Origin: Planctomycetaceae bacterium
Lineage (GTDB): Bacteria > Planctomycetota > Planctomycetia > Pirellulales > UBA1268
Direction: 5' to 3'
NCBI GenBank assembly: GCA_018694455.1
Contig: JABHNP010000210.1
Location: 1-15,062 of the forward strand
DNA length: 15,062 nucleotides
This document shows, piece by piece, positions 6,805 to 14,893 of this stretch (the stretch's first letter is position 1; each line of letters begins with the position of its first letter). The position numbers and the translations under genes were made by a program. Under the pieces are notes generated by a model. That model did not search any database, was not told where the DNA came from, and saw only the letters and a program-made list of their open reading frames with translations.

Positions 6805-7809
6805 ATGATAGTCACCGCATTCTCAATTAAAGGCTACGACAAGACGTTTCTTGAGGCGGCAACTTCAAAGGCACATGTGAAAGGCATTCAGTGGCGATGG
6901 CACGAAGAACCTCTCCGCGCTGAAACATCCAGACTGGCAAGCGGCTCAGATGCAGTCTGTTGCTTTGTCAACGATTCCCTTGACAGTTCATGCATTGAAG
7001 CCCTCGCAGACCTTGGCGTGAAACTTATCTGCTTGCGTTGCGCCGGATATAACCACGTCGATTTACGAGCATCGAAAAAACGCAACCTCCTTGTCGTCAG
7101 GGTACCGAAATACTCACCGCATGCGGTAGCTGAACATACGGTCGGCCTGATGCTTATGCTTAACAGGCACCTCCACAAAGCTTACAATCGTATACGTGAG
7201 GGGAACTTTTCACTTCATGGACTCATGGGATTTGATCTGTACAAGCAAACCGTTGGCCTTATTGGCACTGGTCAGATTGGTGCATGTGTAGCCAAAATTT
7301 TACTTGGTTTCGGCTGCCGAGTCATTGCTCATGACATAACTGAAAATGCATCTCTGGTCGATGAAGGCGTCACATACACAACTCTTTCAGGCGTACTCAA
7401 GCAGAGTAAAATTATTTCACTTCACTGCCCACTTTCAGACGCAACACACCACCTTATAAATTCAGCTTCTGTCTCTGAAATGCAAAACGGGGTGATGCTC
7501 ATTAACACGAGCCGCGGCGCTCTCATTGACACCAAGGCTATTATCGATGGGCTTAAACAAGGAACCGTTGGCAGCCTAGGACTCGATGTTTATGAAGAAG
7601 AAGCTGGACTCTTTTTTGAGGATAAAAGTAGCTCTATCATTCAAGACGACACCTTCATGAGACTTCTCACCTTCCCAAATGTTGTTGTCACAGGACATCA
7701 GGCGTACTTCACGCGCGAGGCGATGGAAGCTATTGCATCCCAGACTGTTCGTAATCTTTGTAATTTTTTGGAACAAAAGCCTCTCGAAGCTCTTGTGCAG
7801 ATCAGGTAG
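6805..7809 (+). CDS. ldhA: Fermentative D-lactate dehydrogenase (2-hydroxyacid dehydrogenase family)
   Basis: Reduces pyruvate to D-lactate with NADH in the cytosol. The 334-residue protein aligns by eye over its whole length with E. coli LdhA (329 aa), sharing blocks such as LRCAG-N-VDL, VRVP-Y-P-AVAEH, NFSL-GL-GF and SLHCPL. The nucleotide fold shows GTGQIG at 154-159. The catalytic triad is Arg237 (NTSRGALID), Glu266 (DVYEEE) and His298 (VTGHQA), at the same spacing as in LdhA. FFEDKSS-IIQDD (270-282) is also an LdhA hallmark, which separates it from glycerate, formate and phosphoglycerate dehydrogenases. ATG at 6805 has no clear Shine-Dalgarno site. It is the first gene of a probable six-gene operon, 69 nt before the sulfatase. 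An NADH-recycling role is implied; a different 2-keto acid substrate remains possible. Confidence 0.93.
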   Translation: MIVTAFSIKGYDKTFLEAATSKAHVKGIQWRWHEEPLRAETSRLASGSDAVCCFVNDSLDSSCIEALADLGVKLICLRCAGYNHVDLRASKKRNLLVVRVPKYSPHAVAEHTVGLMLMLNRHLHKAYNRIREGNFSLHGLMGFDLYKQTVGLIGTGQIGACVAKILLGFGCRVIAHDITENASLVDEGVTYTTLSGVLKQSKIISLHCPLSDATHHLINSASVSEMQNGVMLINTSRGALIDTKAIIDGLKQGTVGSLGLDVYEEEAGLFFEDKSSSIIQDDTFMRLLTFPNVVVTGHQAYFTREAMEAIASQTVRNLCNFLEQKPLEALVQIR

Positions 7810-7863
7810 AACATTGGGATCGAATTGATTGCTAAAGAATGTTTCTTTTTCAAGAATTTGCCT

Positions 7864-7870
7864 AAGGGGA
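7864..7870 (+). promoter_or_regulatory. Ribosome binding site that sets the sulfatase start
   Basis: AAGGGGA at 7864-7870 lies 8 bases before ATG 7879. It favours this start over the in-frame TTG at 7825, which has no such site and would add 18 residues ahead of the export signal. Confidence 0.55.
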
Positions 7871-7878
7871 CCGATCGC

Positions 7879-9426
7879 ATGAATCACAATTCTACATTTC
7901 TCAAGTCTATCATTGAGAATCGAGCTGTAAGACAAACGGTGTTACGAACAGTGTCTGCTGCAATAATGCTGACTGCATGCTTTTTCACGAACAACAGTTT
8001 TTGTGCAGACTCCTCGCATCCAAATATCGTACTCATTTTTACTGACGACATGGGATGGGGCGACCTCCCCGGATTCACGACGACATCCGGCATCAAAACC
8101 CCAAACATTGATCGCCTGATTGAAGAAGGAACAAAGTTTAACGACTTTTATGTTGCGCAAGCAGTGTGCACTGCCTCGCGTGCGGCACTTATGACAGGAT
8201 GCTACGCCAATCGTGTTGGGCTTGAAGGGGCATTGAACCACACAAGCACGACAGGCATTTCGCCAGAGGAAGAACTTCTCCCAGAACTTCTCGTGAAGGC
8301 GGGATATGCAACTGGCATGTTTGGCAAGTGGCACCTTGGCTTACCTCCATTTTTTGCACCTTCAAAAAATGGTTTTCAGGAATGGCTTGGTATTCCCTAT
8401 TCAAATGACAACACAAAATATCATCCGGTACTGTCAGACTCCATGCCACCACTCCCACTCTACGATGGCAACACTGTCATTGAGAAAGATCCTGATCAGC
8501 GATTGTTTACAAAACGACTTACTGATCGCTCCGTGAATTTCATCAAGAAAAACAAGGACCAGCCTTTCTTCTTATATGTACCTCACATCATGCCCCATGT
8601 ACCGATTTTTGCCTCAGACCGATTTCGAGGAAAATCAGCCCGGGGGCTATACGGAGATGTTATTGAAGAAATCGACTGGTCCGTTGGCGAAATCGTGAAA
8701 GCGGTAGATCAGCACAACCTCACAAACAATACACTAATTATTTTCACAAACGATAATGGCCCATTCTTAAGTTACGGCACACATGCGGGTCAGTCTGGTG
8801 TACTTCGAGGCGGCAAGTTGACAACATTTGAAGGTGGTGTGCGAGTACCAATGGTTGCTCGATGGCCGGGCACCATACCGGCAGCACGGACATGCAACAC
8901 CCCAATCATTTCAATCGATTTCTTGCCGACATTTTGCCACTTCGCGAAAGCGCCGCTGCCGAACAAACCAATTGATGGCATAAATATTGCCGAAGTTCTT
9001 CAGGGATCAGCGACTACTGTCGACCGACAAGACGGCCTGGTATTTTATGCTGGCAGTGAACTCCAGGCTCTTCGTGATGGAAAATGGAAAATCCACTTTC
9101 CGCATAAATATCTTATTATCAACGGAGAAACACGAACCGACGGCAAGCCTGCTGGATATGGCCGCCTTGCACCGCAATCAATTAGCAATAGTGGTATTGA
9201 AGGAATCGCCAGCAGGCATGGCTATGTCGTGCGCGAGTTACCATTATCACTGTATGACTTAAGCGCGGATATCAGTGAGTCCAAGAACGTCGCTTCTGAC
9301 CACCCCGAAATCGTTAAGAAATTAACTGCTCTTGCTGACCGGTACCGAAAAACTCTTGGTGACAGTCTTAACAATATGAAGGGAACACAAACCCGACCAG
9401 TCGGGCGAAACAACAGAACCGAATAA
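7879..9426 (+). CDS. Exported S1-family sulfatase (formylglycine type)
   Basis: Hydrolyses a sulfate ester, most likely on a polysaccharide, outside the cytoplasm; 515 residues. The N-terminus has a long charged lead and a hydrophobic run ending IMLTAC, where Cys34 fits a lipobox; cleavage after FCA43 by signal peptidase I is an alternative. Metal-site Asp56 and Asp57 lie in TDDMGWGD. The modified nucleophile is Cys97 in CTASR, a C-x-A-x-R form of the C-x-P/A-x-R motif that needs a formylglycine-generating enzyme encoded elsewhere. GKWHLG supplies Lys150 and His152, His236 lies in PHIMPH, TNDNGP supplies Asp292 and Asn293, and Lys313 lies in GGKLTTFEGG. The C-terminal GDSLNNMKGTQTRPVG tail is usual in planctomycete sulfatases. 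It sits between ldhA (69 nt) and uxaC (23 nt). The subfamily and sulfated substrate cannot be assigned by eye. Confidence 0.94.
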   Translation: MNHNSTFLKSIIENRAVRQTVLRTVSAAIMLTACFFTNNSFCADSSHPNIVLIFTDDMGWGDLPGFTTTSGIKTPNIDRLIEEGTKFNDFYVAQAVCTASRAALMTGCYANRVGLEGALNHTSTTGISPEEELLPELLVKAGYATGMFGKWHLGLPPFFAPSKNGFQEWLGIPYSNDNTKYHPVLSDSMPPLPLYDGNTVIEKDPDQRLFTKRLTDRSVNFIKKNKDQPFFLYVPHIMPHVPIFASDRFRGKSARGLYGDVIEEIDWSVGEIVKAVDQHNLTNNTLIIFTNDNGPFLSYGTHAGQSGVLRGGKLTTFEGGVRVPMVARWPGTIPAARTCNTPIISIDFLPTFCHFAKAPLPNKPIDGINIAEVLQGSATTVDRQDGLVFYAGSELQALRDGKWKIHFPHKYLIINGETRTDGKPAGYGRLAPQSISNSGIEGIASRHGYVVRELPLSLYDLSADISESKNVASDHPEIVKKLTALADRYRKTLGDSLNNMKGTQTRPVGRNNRTE

Positions 9427-9449
9427 CTCTCATACATACTTAAAAATCT

Positions 9450-10865
9450 GTGCGACAAACAAATCCAGTAACAAACTCTGACTTTCTTCTCTCTACTGAT
9501 GCTGCAAAAGAACTCTACGCAGCCGCAGCTAAAGAGCCGATTTATGACTACCACTGCCACCTCTCTCCTGAAGAAATTGCCGGGGATAAGCAGTGGGCAA
9601 ACCTTACAGATGTTTGGCTTCGTGGAGACCACTACAAATGGCGAGCTTTGCGTGCGGCTGGTGTTCAGGAAAAGTACATTACTGGAAATGCAACGGATTT
9701 TGAAAAATTCTGTGCGTTTGCAGAAACAATGCCAAAGTTTTTACGAAATCCACTATGGCACTGGAGCCACCTAGAACTGTCAAGAGTATTTGGCCTTCAT
9801 GACATTCTTAATGCATCATCCGCTCAACGCATTTGGGAAGAAACAAATGTTCAGCTGAAAAAACTCTCGGCCCAAACATTGCTGAAGCGTTTTCGAGTCG
9901 CAGCTATCGGAACAACGGACGACCCATGTGACGACCTTGAGCATCACTTGAAGATCGCCAACAGCCCGTTAGGGACTCGGGTGTACCCGGCCTTCCGTCC
10001 TGATAAAGCACTAACGGCAGACCAACCAAAAGCTTTTCAGGCTTGGATCAAACAACTTGAACATAGTACTGGCTTTTCCTGCAACGACTTTGACTCCTTC
10101 CTGGAAGCGATTGCAAACCGCCATACCTTTTTTCATGGGCTTGGAAGTCGCCTTTCAGACCATGGGCTTGCCCAATGCTTTGGCAGAGGTGGCACAAAAA
10201 ACCAGGCAAAAAAAGTCTATGACGCTGCCTGCAAGGGTAACTCCGTCTCCTCTGAAGAACTTGAGGCTTATCGTGGCTATATGATGATCTATTTCGGTGA
10301 ACTGGATGCACAAAAAAATTGGACAAAGCAACTCCATCTTGGCGCATTCCGAAATACAAATAGTCGCGGACTCCAACAACTCGGACCTGATGCTGGCTAT
10401 GATTCCATTGGTGATTTGCCCCAAATGGAAATGCTTATTGGATACCTAGATGAACTCGACAAGCGACATTCTCTGCCAAAGACAATTCTTTACAACCTCA
10501 ACCCCTCAGATAATTATGCCGTCGCTGCTGCTTGCGGGAACTTCCAAGGTGACGGCATCGCTGGCAAGATCCAATACGGTAGCGGCTGGTGGTTTCTTGA
10601 TCAACTAGACGGCATGCGTTGGCAGATCAACACCCTCTCTCAAATTGGTCTTCTATCGAATTTTGTTGGCATGTTAACCGATTCACGGAGTTTCCTATCG
10701 TACCCAAGGCATGAATATTTCCGACGACTTCTTTGTAGCATTATCGGAAATGATATTGAGCATGGATTACTACCAAACGACATGGCAGCAATGAGAAACA
10801 TGGTCTGTGGTATAAGCTATCGTAACGCAGTCCAATATTTTGACATGGAACCAGGTGACGCCTGA
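9450..10865 (+). CDS. uxaC: Glucuronate/galacturonate isomerase UxaC
   Basis: Interconverts D-glucuronate and D-fructuronate, and D-galacturonate and D-tagaturonate, the first cytosolic step of hexuronate catabolism. The 471-residue length matches the family (~470). The N-terminal IYDYHCHLSPEEIA segment carries the metal-binding His35-x-His37 of the amidohydrolase superfamily. WLRGDHYKWRALRAAG (56-71), NPLWHWSHLEL (100-110) and GTTDDPCDDL (153-162) are characteristic, as is the C-terminal LTDSRSFLSYPRHEYFRR. The start is GTG at 9450, with no visible Shine-Dalgarno site; it lies 23 nt after the sulfatase stop, so the two are probably translated from one message. The neighbours suggest that the sugar acid comes from a sulfated, acylated polymer. 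The next pathway enzymes (UxuB, UxaB, UxuA) are absent from the window. Confidence 0.96.
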   Translation: MRQTNPVTNSDFLLSTDAAKELYAAAAKEPIYDYHCHLSPEEIAGDKQWANLTDVWLRGDHYKWRALRAAGVQEKYITGNATDFEKFCAFAETMPKFLRNPLWHWSHLELSRVFGLHDILNASSAQRIWEETNVQLKKLSAQTLLKRFRVAAIGTTDDPCDDLEHHLKIANSPLGTRVYPAFRPDKALTADQPKAFQAWIKQLEHSTGFSCNDFDSFLEAIANRHTFFHGLGSRLSDHGLAQCFGRGGTKNQAKKVYDAACKGNSVSSEELEAYRGYMMIYFGELDAQKNWTKQLHLGAFRNTNSRGLQQLGPDAGYDSIGDLPQMEMLIGYLDELDKRHSLPKTILYNLNPSDNYAVAAACGNFQGDGIAGKIQYGSGWWFLDQLDGMRWQINTLSQIGLLSNFVGMLTDSRSFLSYPRHEYFRRLLCSIIGNDIEHGLLPNDMAAMRNMVCGISYRNAVQYFDMEPGDA

Positions 10866-10973
10866 CGGCAGCCTGACTAAGCATGAAAAAATTTCCAGCC
10901 GGCAACAAGACACCAGGCCGACTGCCTCCAGAACACGTCGCCAAAACATCTATTTTTATGAACAGGGCTACTT

Positions 10974-12509
10974 ATGACAAGAATCCTTCTCTCTCTTCTC
11001 CTTGCGACACTTGGGCTGATTGGCAGTAGAAACCTATCCGCTGGTCCATTGTCAAAATTAAGACAACACGGAACTCAACGGATAAAAACCTTACGACCTG
11101 GCAATACTTGGCAAGCCTCTGTCACCAAAAACTCAAAAGAACAGGGAGGCACTGCGATGCCATCTAAAGTCAACATGCCTCCTCAAGGATTTGTTTCTTT
11201 GTTTCACGGCACGAATTTAACCGGCTGGTATGGCTGGGGCACACAAGACCCGAATGACTTCAAGAGCATGTCACCAGACGAGCAACTTGATTACAAAAAA
11301 AAATCAATTGCCGGTGGGCTTCTCAATAAGAAGGGCATCGATGTGGGAGATCACATCAATGCCCATTGGCGAGTTGAGAACAATGAAATCGTGAATGACG
11401 GAAAAGGACTCTACCTCACAACTGACCAAGAATACGGAGACTTTGAACTCTTAGTGGACTATAAGATGCAGCCCCTTGGTGACAGTGGAATCTATCTTCG
11501 CGGCATTCCACAGGTTCAGATATGGGATTCGACTGAAGAAAAGAAATTCAAGCTAGGCGCGGACCGAGGGTCCGGCGGACTCTGGAACAATAAACGAGAA
11601 GAAGGCAAACACCCCCTTGCTTTAATGGATCGCCCTTTCGGCGAATGGAATCATTTTCGGATAAAAATGATTGGTGAACGAGTAACCGTTGAGTTCAATG
11701 GAAAAACTGTTGTGCAAAATGCTGTCATGGATAATTTTTTTGCACACCGAAAGAATAAAGGCAAGAAAAATAAAGCAAATGATTTCCTTGTTGACCCTGT
11801 ACCGCCAAGAGGTCCAATCCAATTACAAACACATGGCAGCGAAATCCGATGGCGAAATATTTTCATACGAGAAATCTCAACGAGTGAAGCCAATGAGTTC
11901 TTAAGATCACAAAACAGTAATGGCTTCGTCGAACTGAATAACGGACAGGACTTGTCAAACTGGCAAGGAGCAACTGACAGCTACGCGATCCATCAGGGTA
12001 ACATCACATGCAAGCCCGGCAAAGGTGGAGATCTTCTTACAAAAGAGTCTTTTGGTGATACCGCCATACGCATTGAGTTCAGGCTTCCAGCAGCAGGCAA
12101 TAACGGTATCGCTTTACGAGTTCCAGATGGTGGGCACAGTGCTCACGATGGCATGGAAATTCAGGTCATTGATGATGTTGGCTATAACGCCAGAATGACA
12201 TCCGCGGGGAAGCCAGAACTTAAGGACTACCAGCATCACGGCAGCCTTTATTTTTGCGTTGGTGCCAAGCAAGGGTATTTAAGACCAACTGGTGAATGGA
12301 ATTTTGAAGAAATCGTTATTCAAGACCAAAAGTTAACGGTGACACTCAATGGCACATGCATTCTTGATGTACAACTTGACACTCTTAATCGAAATGAAAT
12401 GGACCATGTACCTGGAGGCCTTGACCGGAAAGATGGCTATGTTGGTCTTGCCGGCCACAATGATCCGGTAGCGTTCCGCAGTTTCAAGGTAAAACGAATA
12501 GATAAATGA
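10974..12509 (+). CDS. Secreted protein with two DUF1080 (3-keto-disaccharide hydrolase) domains
   Basis: A 511-residue exported protein. Signal peptide 1-23 (MTRILLSLLL onward, cleavage after LSA23), then a basic low-complexity linker to ~70. Domain 1 (~72-300) shows the PF06439-type signatures GFVSLFHGTNLTGW, HWRVENNEIVNDGKGLYL, GDFELLVDYK, SGIYLRG, VQIWD, GSGGLWNN and PIQLQTHGSEIRWRNIFIRE. Domain 2 (~316-509) repeats the pattern in diverged form: GFVELNNGQDLSNW, NGIALRVPDGG, MEIQVIDD, YQHHGSLY, GEWNFEEIVI and VGLAGHNDPVAFR. A lysine-rich insertion (259-267) interrupts domain 1. Members of this family cleave 3-oxidised glucosides or otherwise bind glycans; which half is active here is unknown. 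An AGGG run just upstream of the ATG supports the start. It follows uxaC by 108 nt. Confidence 0.92.
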   Translation: MTRILLSLLLATLGLIGSRNLSAGPLSKLRQHGTQRIKTLRPGNTWQASVTKNSKEQGGTAMPSKVNMPPQGFVSLFHGTNLTGWYGWGTQDPNDFKSMSPDEQLDYKKKSIAGGLLNKKGIDVGDHINAHWRVENNEIVNDGKGLYLTTDQEYGDFELLVDYKMQPLGDSGIYLRGIPQVQIWDSTEEKKFKLGADRGSGGLWNNKREEGKHPLALMDRPFGEWNHFRIKMIGERVTVEFNGKTVVQNAVMDNFFAHRKNKGKKNKANDFLVDPVPPRGPIQLQTHGSEIRWRNIFIREISTSEANEFLRSQNSNGFVELNNGQDLSNWQGATDSYAIHQGNITCKPGKGGDLLTKESFGDTAIRIEFRLPAAGNNGIALRVPDGGHSAHDGMEIQVIDDVGYNARMTSAGKPELKDYQHHGSLYFCVGAKQGYLRPTGEWNFEEIVIQDQKLTVTLNGTCILDVQLDTLNRNEMDHVPGGLDRKDGYVGLAGHNDPVAFRSFKVKRIDK

Positions 12510-12536
12510 TCGTTGGCCGGAACCGATGGTACTTAT

Positions 12537-12540
12537 GGAG
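12537..12540 (+). promoter_or_regulatory. Ribosome binding site that sets the esterase start
   Basis: GGAG at 12537-12540, eight bases before ATG 12549, supports that start over the in-frame TTG at 12513, which would place 12 polar residues before the signal peptide. Confidence 0.5.
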
Positions 12541-12548
12541 ATACAGGC

Positions 12549-13541
12549 ATGAAATTTCTTCTACTACGTTACGATTTGATTTGCCTCATTTCTTTTTCTT
12601 TGGGATTTGTTCTCACCAATCCCAAGGAAACACAATCAGCTGATCCTGCAGGTGATCGCAACCAACAACTCACGAGACGCCCCGATGTTCCAAAAATAAA
12701 AATCGTTAAGGATGTCGCCTATGCAGACACCAACAACCCCCGGCAACAGGTCGATCTTTTTCTCCCCGTTACTCGGACGAGTGATACTCCCCTTCCAGTC
12801 ATAGCATTTGTTCATGGTGGCGGGTGGAGAAAAGGCAGTCGGCGCAGTGGCTTACAGTTTTTAGCTCCACTTGTCAGTACTGGAGAATATCTAGGAGTAT
12901 CAATTGGCTATCGACTTACGGACGAAGCTACGTGGCCTGCACAAATACACGATTGCAAGGCAGCCATTCGTTGGCTTCGGGCGAATGCAAAAACATATCA
13001 TGCTGATCCAACAAAAATTATTGCTGTCGGAACTTCGGCGGGCGGACACCTTGTTGCCATGCTTGGAACATCTGGTGACGTTTTGGCACTTGAGGGACAA
13101 GTCGGCAGTTCATTCGATAGTAGTAGTCGAGTAACCGGCGTTATTGATTTTTTTGGACCAGCGAATCTCACAAACATGGGTGGGTCTCATAACAATCCGG
13201 ACTCCCCGGAGTCCCTATTACTCGGTGGTCCTGTTCCTAAACTTCCAGAAATTGCTGCTGCAGCCTCGCCAATAACCTATGTTTCAAAAGATGACCCACC
13301 TTTCTTGATGATTCATGGATCCGATGACAAACTGGTACCTTTTAACCAGTCTGTGCAACTTCATAAATCACTTCAAGATGTCGGAGTCTCGGCCAGACTT
13401 ATTAAAATTGAAGGTGGTGGCCATGGTCGCCTTCAATCCACGGAACTCGACAGCCGAATCAGACTCTTTCTTGAAAATCAATTCCATGACAGCGACCATG
13501 AAATTTCGACTCAATCAATATCCATCCACCCTTCTTCCTAG
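12549..13541 (+). CDS. Secreted alpha/beta hydrolase, BD-FAE-like carbohydrate esterase
   Basis: A 330-residue exported esterase. Residues 1-31 form a signal peptide (MKFLLLRYDL, hydrophobic to ~22, cleavage near QSA31). The hydrolase fold shows the oxyanion loop HGGGW (89-93), IGYRLTDEATWPAQIHDCKAAIRWLR-type segment (119-144), nucleophile elbow GTSAGG with Ser163, FFGPANL (201-207), acid Asp260 in HGSDDKLVP, and base His292 in GGGHG. This pattern is that of the BD-FAE/lipase-like group that removes acetyl or feruloyl groups from polysaccharides. It lies 39 nt after the DUF1080 gene and 44 nt before the propeller gene. It is unrelated in detail to the esterase at 5102-6394, which has a GISWGG elbow and an extra C-terminal domain, so the two may act on different ester positions. 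Exact substrate unknown. Confidence 0.9.
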   Translation: MKFLLLRYDLICLISFSLGFVLTNPKETQSADPAGDRNQQLTRRPDVPKIKIVKDVAYADTNNPRQQVDLFLPVTRTSDTPLPVIAFVHGGGWRKGSRRSGLQFLAPLVSTGEYLGVSIGYRLTDEATWPAQIHDCKAAIRWLRANAKTYHADPTKIIAVGTSAGGHLVAMLGTSGDVLALEGQVGSSFDSSSRVTGVIDFFGPANLTNMGGSHNNPDSPESLLLGGPVPKLPEIAAAASPITYVSKDDPPFLMIHGSDDKLVPFNQSVQLHKSLQDVGVSARLIKIEGGGHGRLQSTELDSRIRLFLENQFHDSDHEISTQSISIHPSS

Positions 13542-13585
13542 CACGAAAAACGGCCGTAATTAAAACCTAAAATATTGACTTGCCA

Positions 13586-14893
13586 ATGCTTTCAAAATTC
13601 TTTGTACGCGTAGCTTCACTTCTACTGCTGATGACTTTCATCCTACAAAGCCTTAGTACAAAAGAAGCTTGCGCACACGAAACACTACACCCTTCTTGGA
13701 ATCAATTTCGTGGCCCAACAGCCAATGGCAAATCACTATCACAGCAACTCCCAATCCGATGGGATGAAACAAAAAATATCTGCTGGAAAACAGCCATCTC
13801 TGGCAAAGCATGGTCGAGTCCTGTTATTTCAGGAAATACGATATGGCTGTCAAATGCCACTGAAGATGGACGACGGCTTTCACTTCTCGCAATTGATACA
13901 AAAACGGGACATATTCGTAAGGACGTCATTGTCTTTGAAATCGATGATCCCATGTTTTGCCACCCGTTTAATAGCTACGCGAGCCCAACGCCTGTTCTAG
14001 CGGATGGTTTTCTTTGGGTTCATTACGGAAGCGCTGGAACCGCTTGCCTTGACTTAGAAACAGAACAAATTATTTGGACGCGTCAAGACTTACCGTGTGA
14101 TCACCATAGGGGGCCAGGATCGTCACCAATATTTTTTGACGGTGCAATATTCCTAACGTTCGATGGATTCGATCAGCAATACCTCGCCTGCCTTGACGCA
14201 AAGACTGGAGAAACCATCTGGCGAACAGATCGATCCATTAATTATGGATCTGATAATGGTGACTTCAAAAAAGCGTACTCTACCCCTACGATTATTACTC
14301 ACAACAACCGAACACAACTCATTAGTCCAGCAGCAGTCGCTACTGTTGCGTATGATCCGCACAACGGCCAGGAACTTTGGACGGTGTACCACGGTGGTTT
14401 TAATGCTGCAGCTCGACCGCTTTACAGCCATGGACTCGTGATTCTTTGTACCGCTAAAGGTGATCGATTATTAGCGGTACGCCCTGATGGTAAAGGAGAT
14501 ATCACCAAGCAACAGGTCGTTTGGAAGTTCGGGAAGTCAGCTCCCACTCGCCCGAGCCAGTCTGTTGTCGCTGATCAACTTTACATGGTAAGTGATACTG
14601 GCATTTTCAGCTGTATTGATATCGAAACAGGCGATGTTCGCTGGAGCGAGCGACACAGTGGAAGGTACTCTGCATCACTCGTAAGTTCAGGGCAAAGGCT
14701 CTACGCATGCGACGAAGATGGTGGCTGTGTTGTGTTCCAAGCAAACCCTGAGTCTTTTGAAGTGATCTCTGAAAACACTCTCGATAGCGGGTGCATGGCG
14801 TCACCAGCCGTTATTGGCAACGATCTTATTATTCGCACAAAGTCTCACCTTTACCGCATTAGCTCGCCCGAACCATTCGATAACAAATCGTAA
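13586..14893 (+). CDS. Secreted PQQ-like beta-propeller protein
   Basis: A 435-residue exported protein. Signal peptide 1-30 (hydrophobic core 10-20, cleavage after ACA30), then WNQFRGPTANG (38-48), a standard opening of planctomycete PQQ-like propellers. Blades are marked by repeated [G/S]SP-strand and LD-x-TG-x-x-[I/L/V]W units: AWSSPVISG (75-83), LAIDTKTGHI (101-110), CLDLETEQIIW (154-164), CLDAKTGETIW (202-212), AYDPHNGQELW (255-265), CIDIETGDVRW (343-353) and ASPAVIGNDL (405-414). I see no support for bound PQQ or dehydrogenase activity; many such proteins are scaffolds or carbohydrate-linked outer-surface proteins. ATG 13586 is chosen over TTG 13580, two codons upstream; neither has a clear Shine-Dalgarno site. 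It is the last gene of the apparent operon. Confidence 0.9.
   Translation: MLSKFFVRVASLLLLMTFILQSLSTKEACAHETLHPSWNQFRGPTANGKSLSQQLPIRWDETKNICWKTAISGKAWSSPVISGNTIWLSNATEDGRRLSLLAIDTKTGHIRKDVIVFEIDDPMFCHPFNSYASPTPVLADGFLWVHYGSAGTACLDLETEQIIWTRQDLPCDHHRGPGSSPIFFDGAIFLTFDGFDQQYLACLDAKTGETIWRTDRSINYGSDNGDFKKAYSTPTIITHNNRTQLISPAAVATVAYDPHNGQELWTVYHGGFNAAARPLYSHGLVILCTAKGDRLLAVRPDGKGDITKQQVVWKFGKSAPTRPSQSVVADQLYMVSDTGIFSCIDIETGDVRWSERHSGRYSASLVSSGQRLYACDEDGGCVVFQANPESFEVISENTLDSGCMASPAVIGNDLIIRTKSHLYRISSPEPFDNKS

Noticed and set aside
7942..8334. Open frame of about 130 codons antisense to the sulfatase gene (similar ones antisense to the uxaC region at 9222-9632 and in another frame inside the esterase at 5739-6167)
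   Set aside because: Each lies wholly or mostly within a strongly supported gene, has no recognisable domain and shows atypical composition rich in Cys, His and Arg. They are shadow frames.
10883..11029. 48-codon frame between uxaC and the DUF1080 gene, overlapping its signal peptide in another frame
   Set aside because: No ribosome site, no recognisable motif, and it overlaps a well supported start; probably chance.
13586..14893. PQQ-dependent alcohol or glucose dehydrogenase
   Set aside because: Only propeller repeats are visible; the ~435-residue length is short of the ~600 usual for quinoprotein dehydrogenases and no cofactor or calcium ligands can be recognised.
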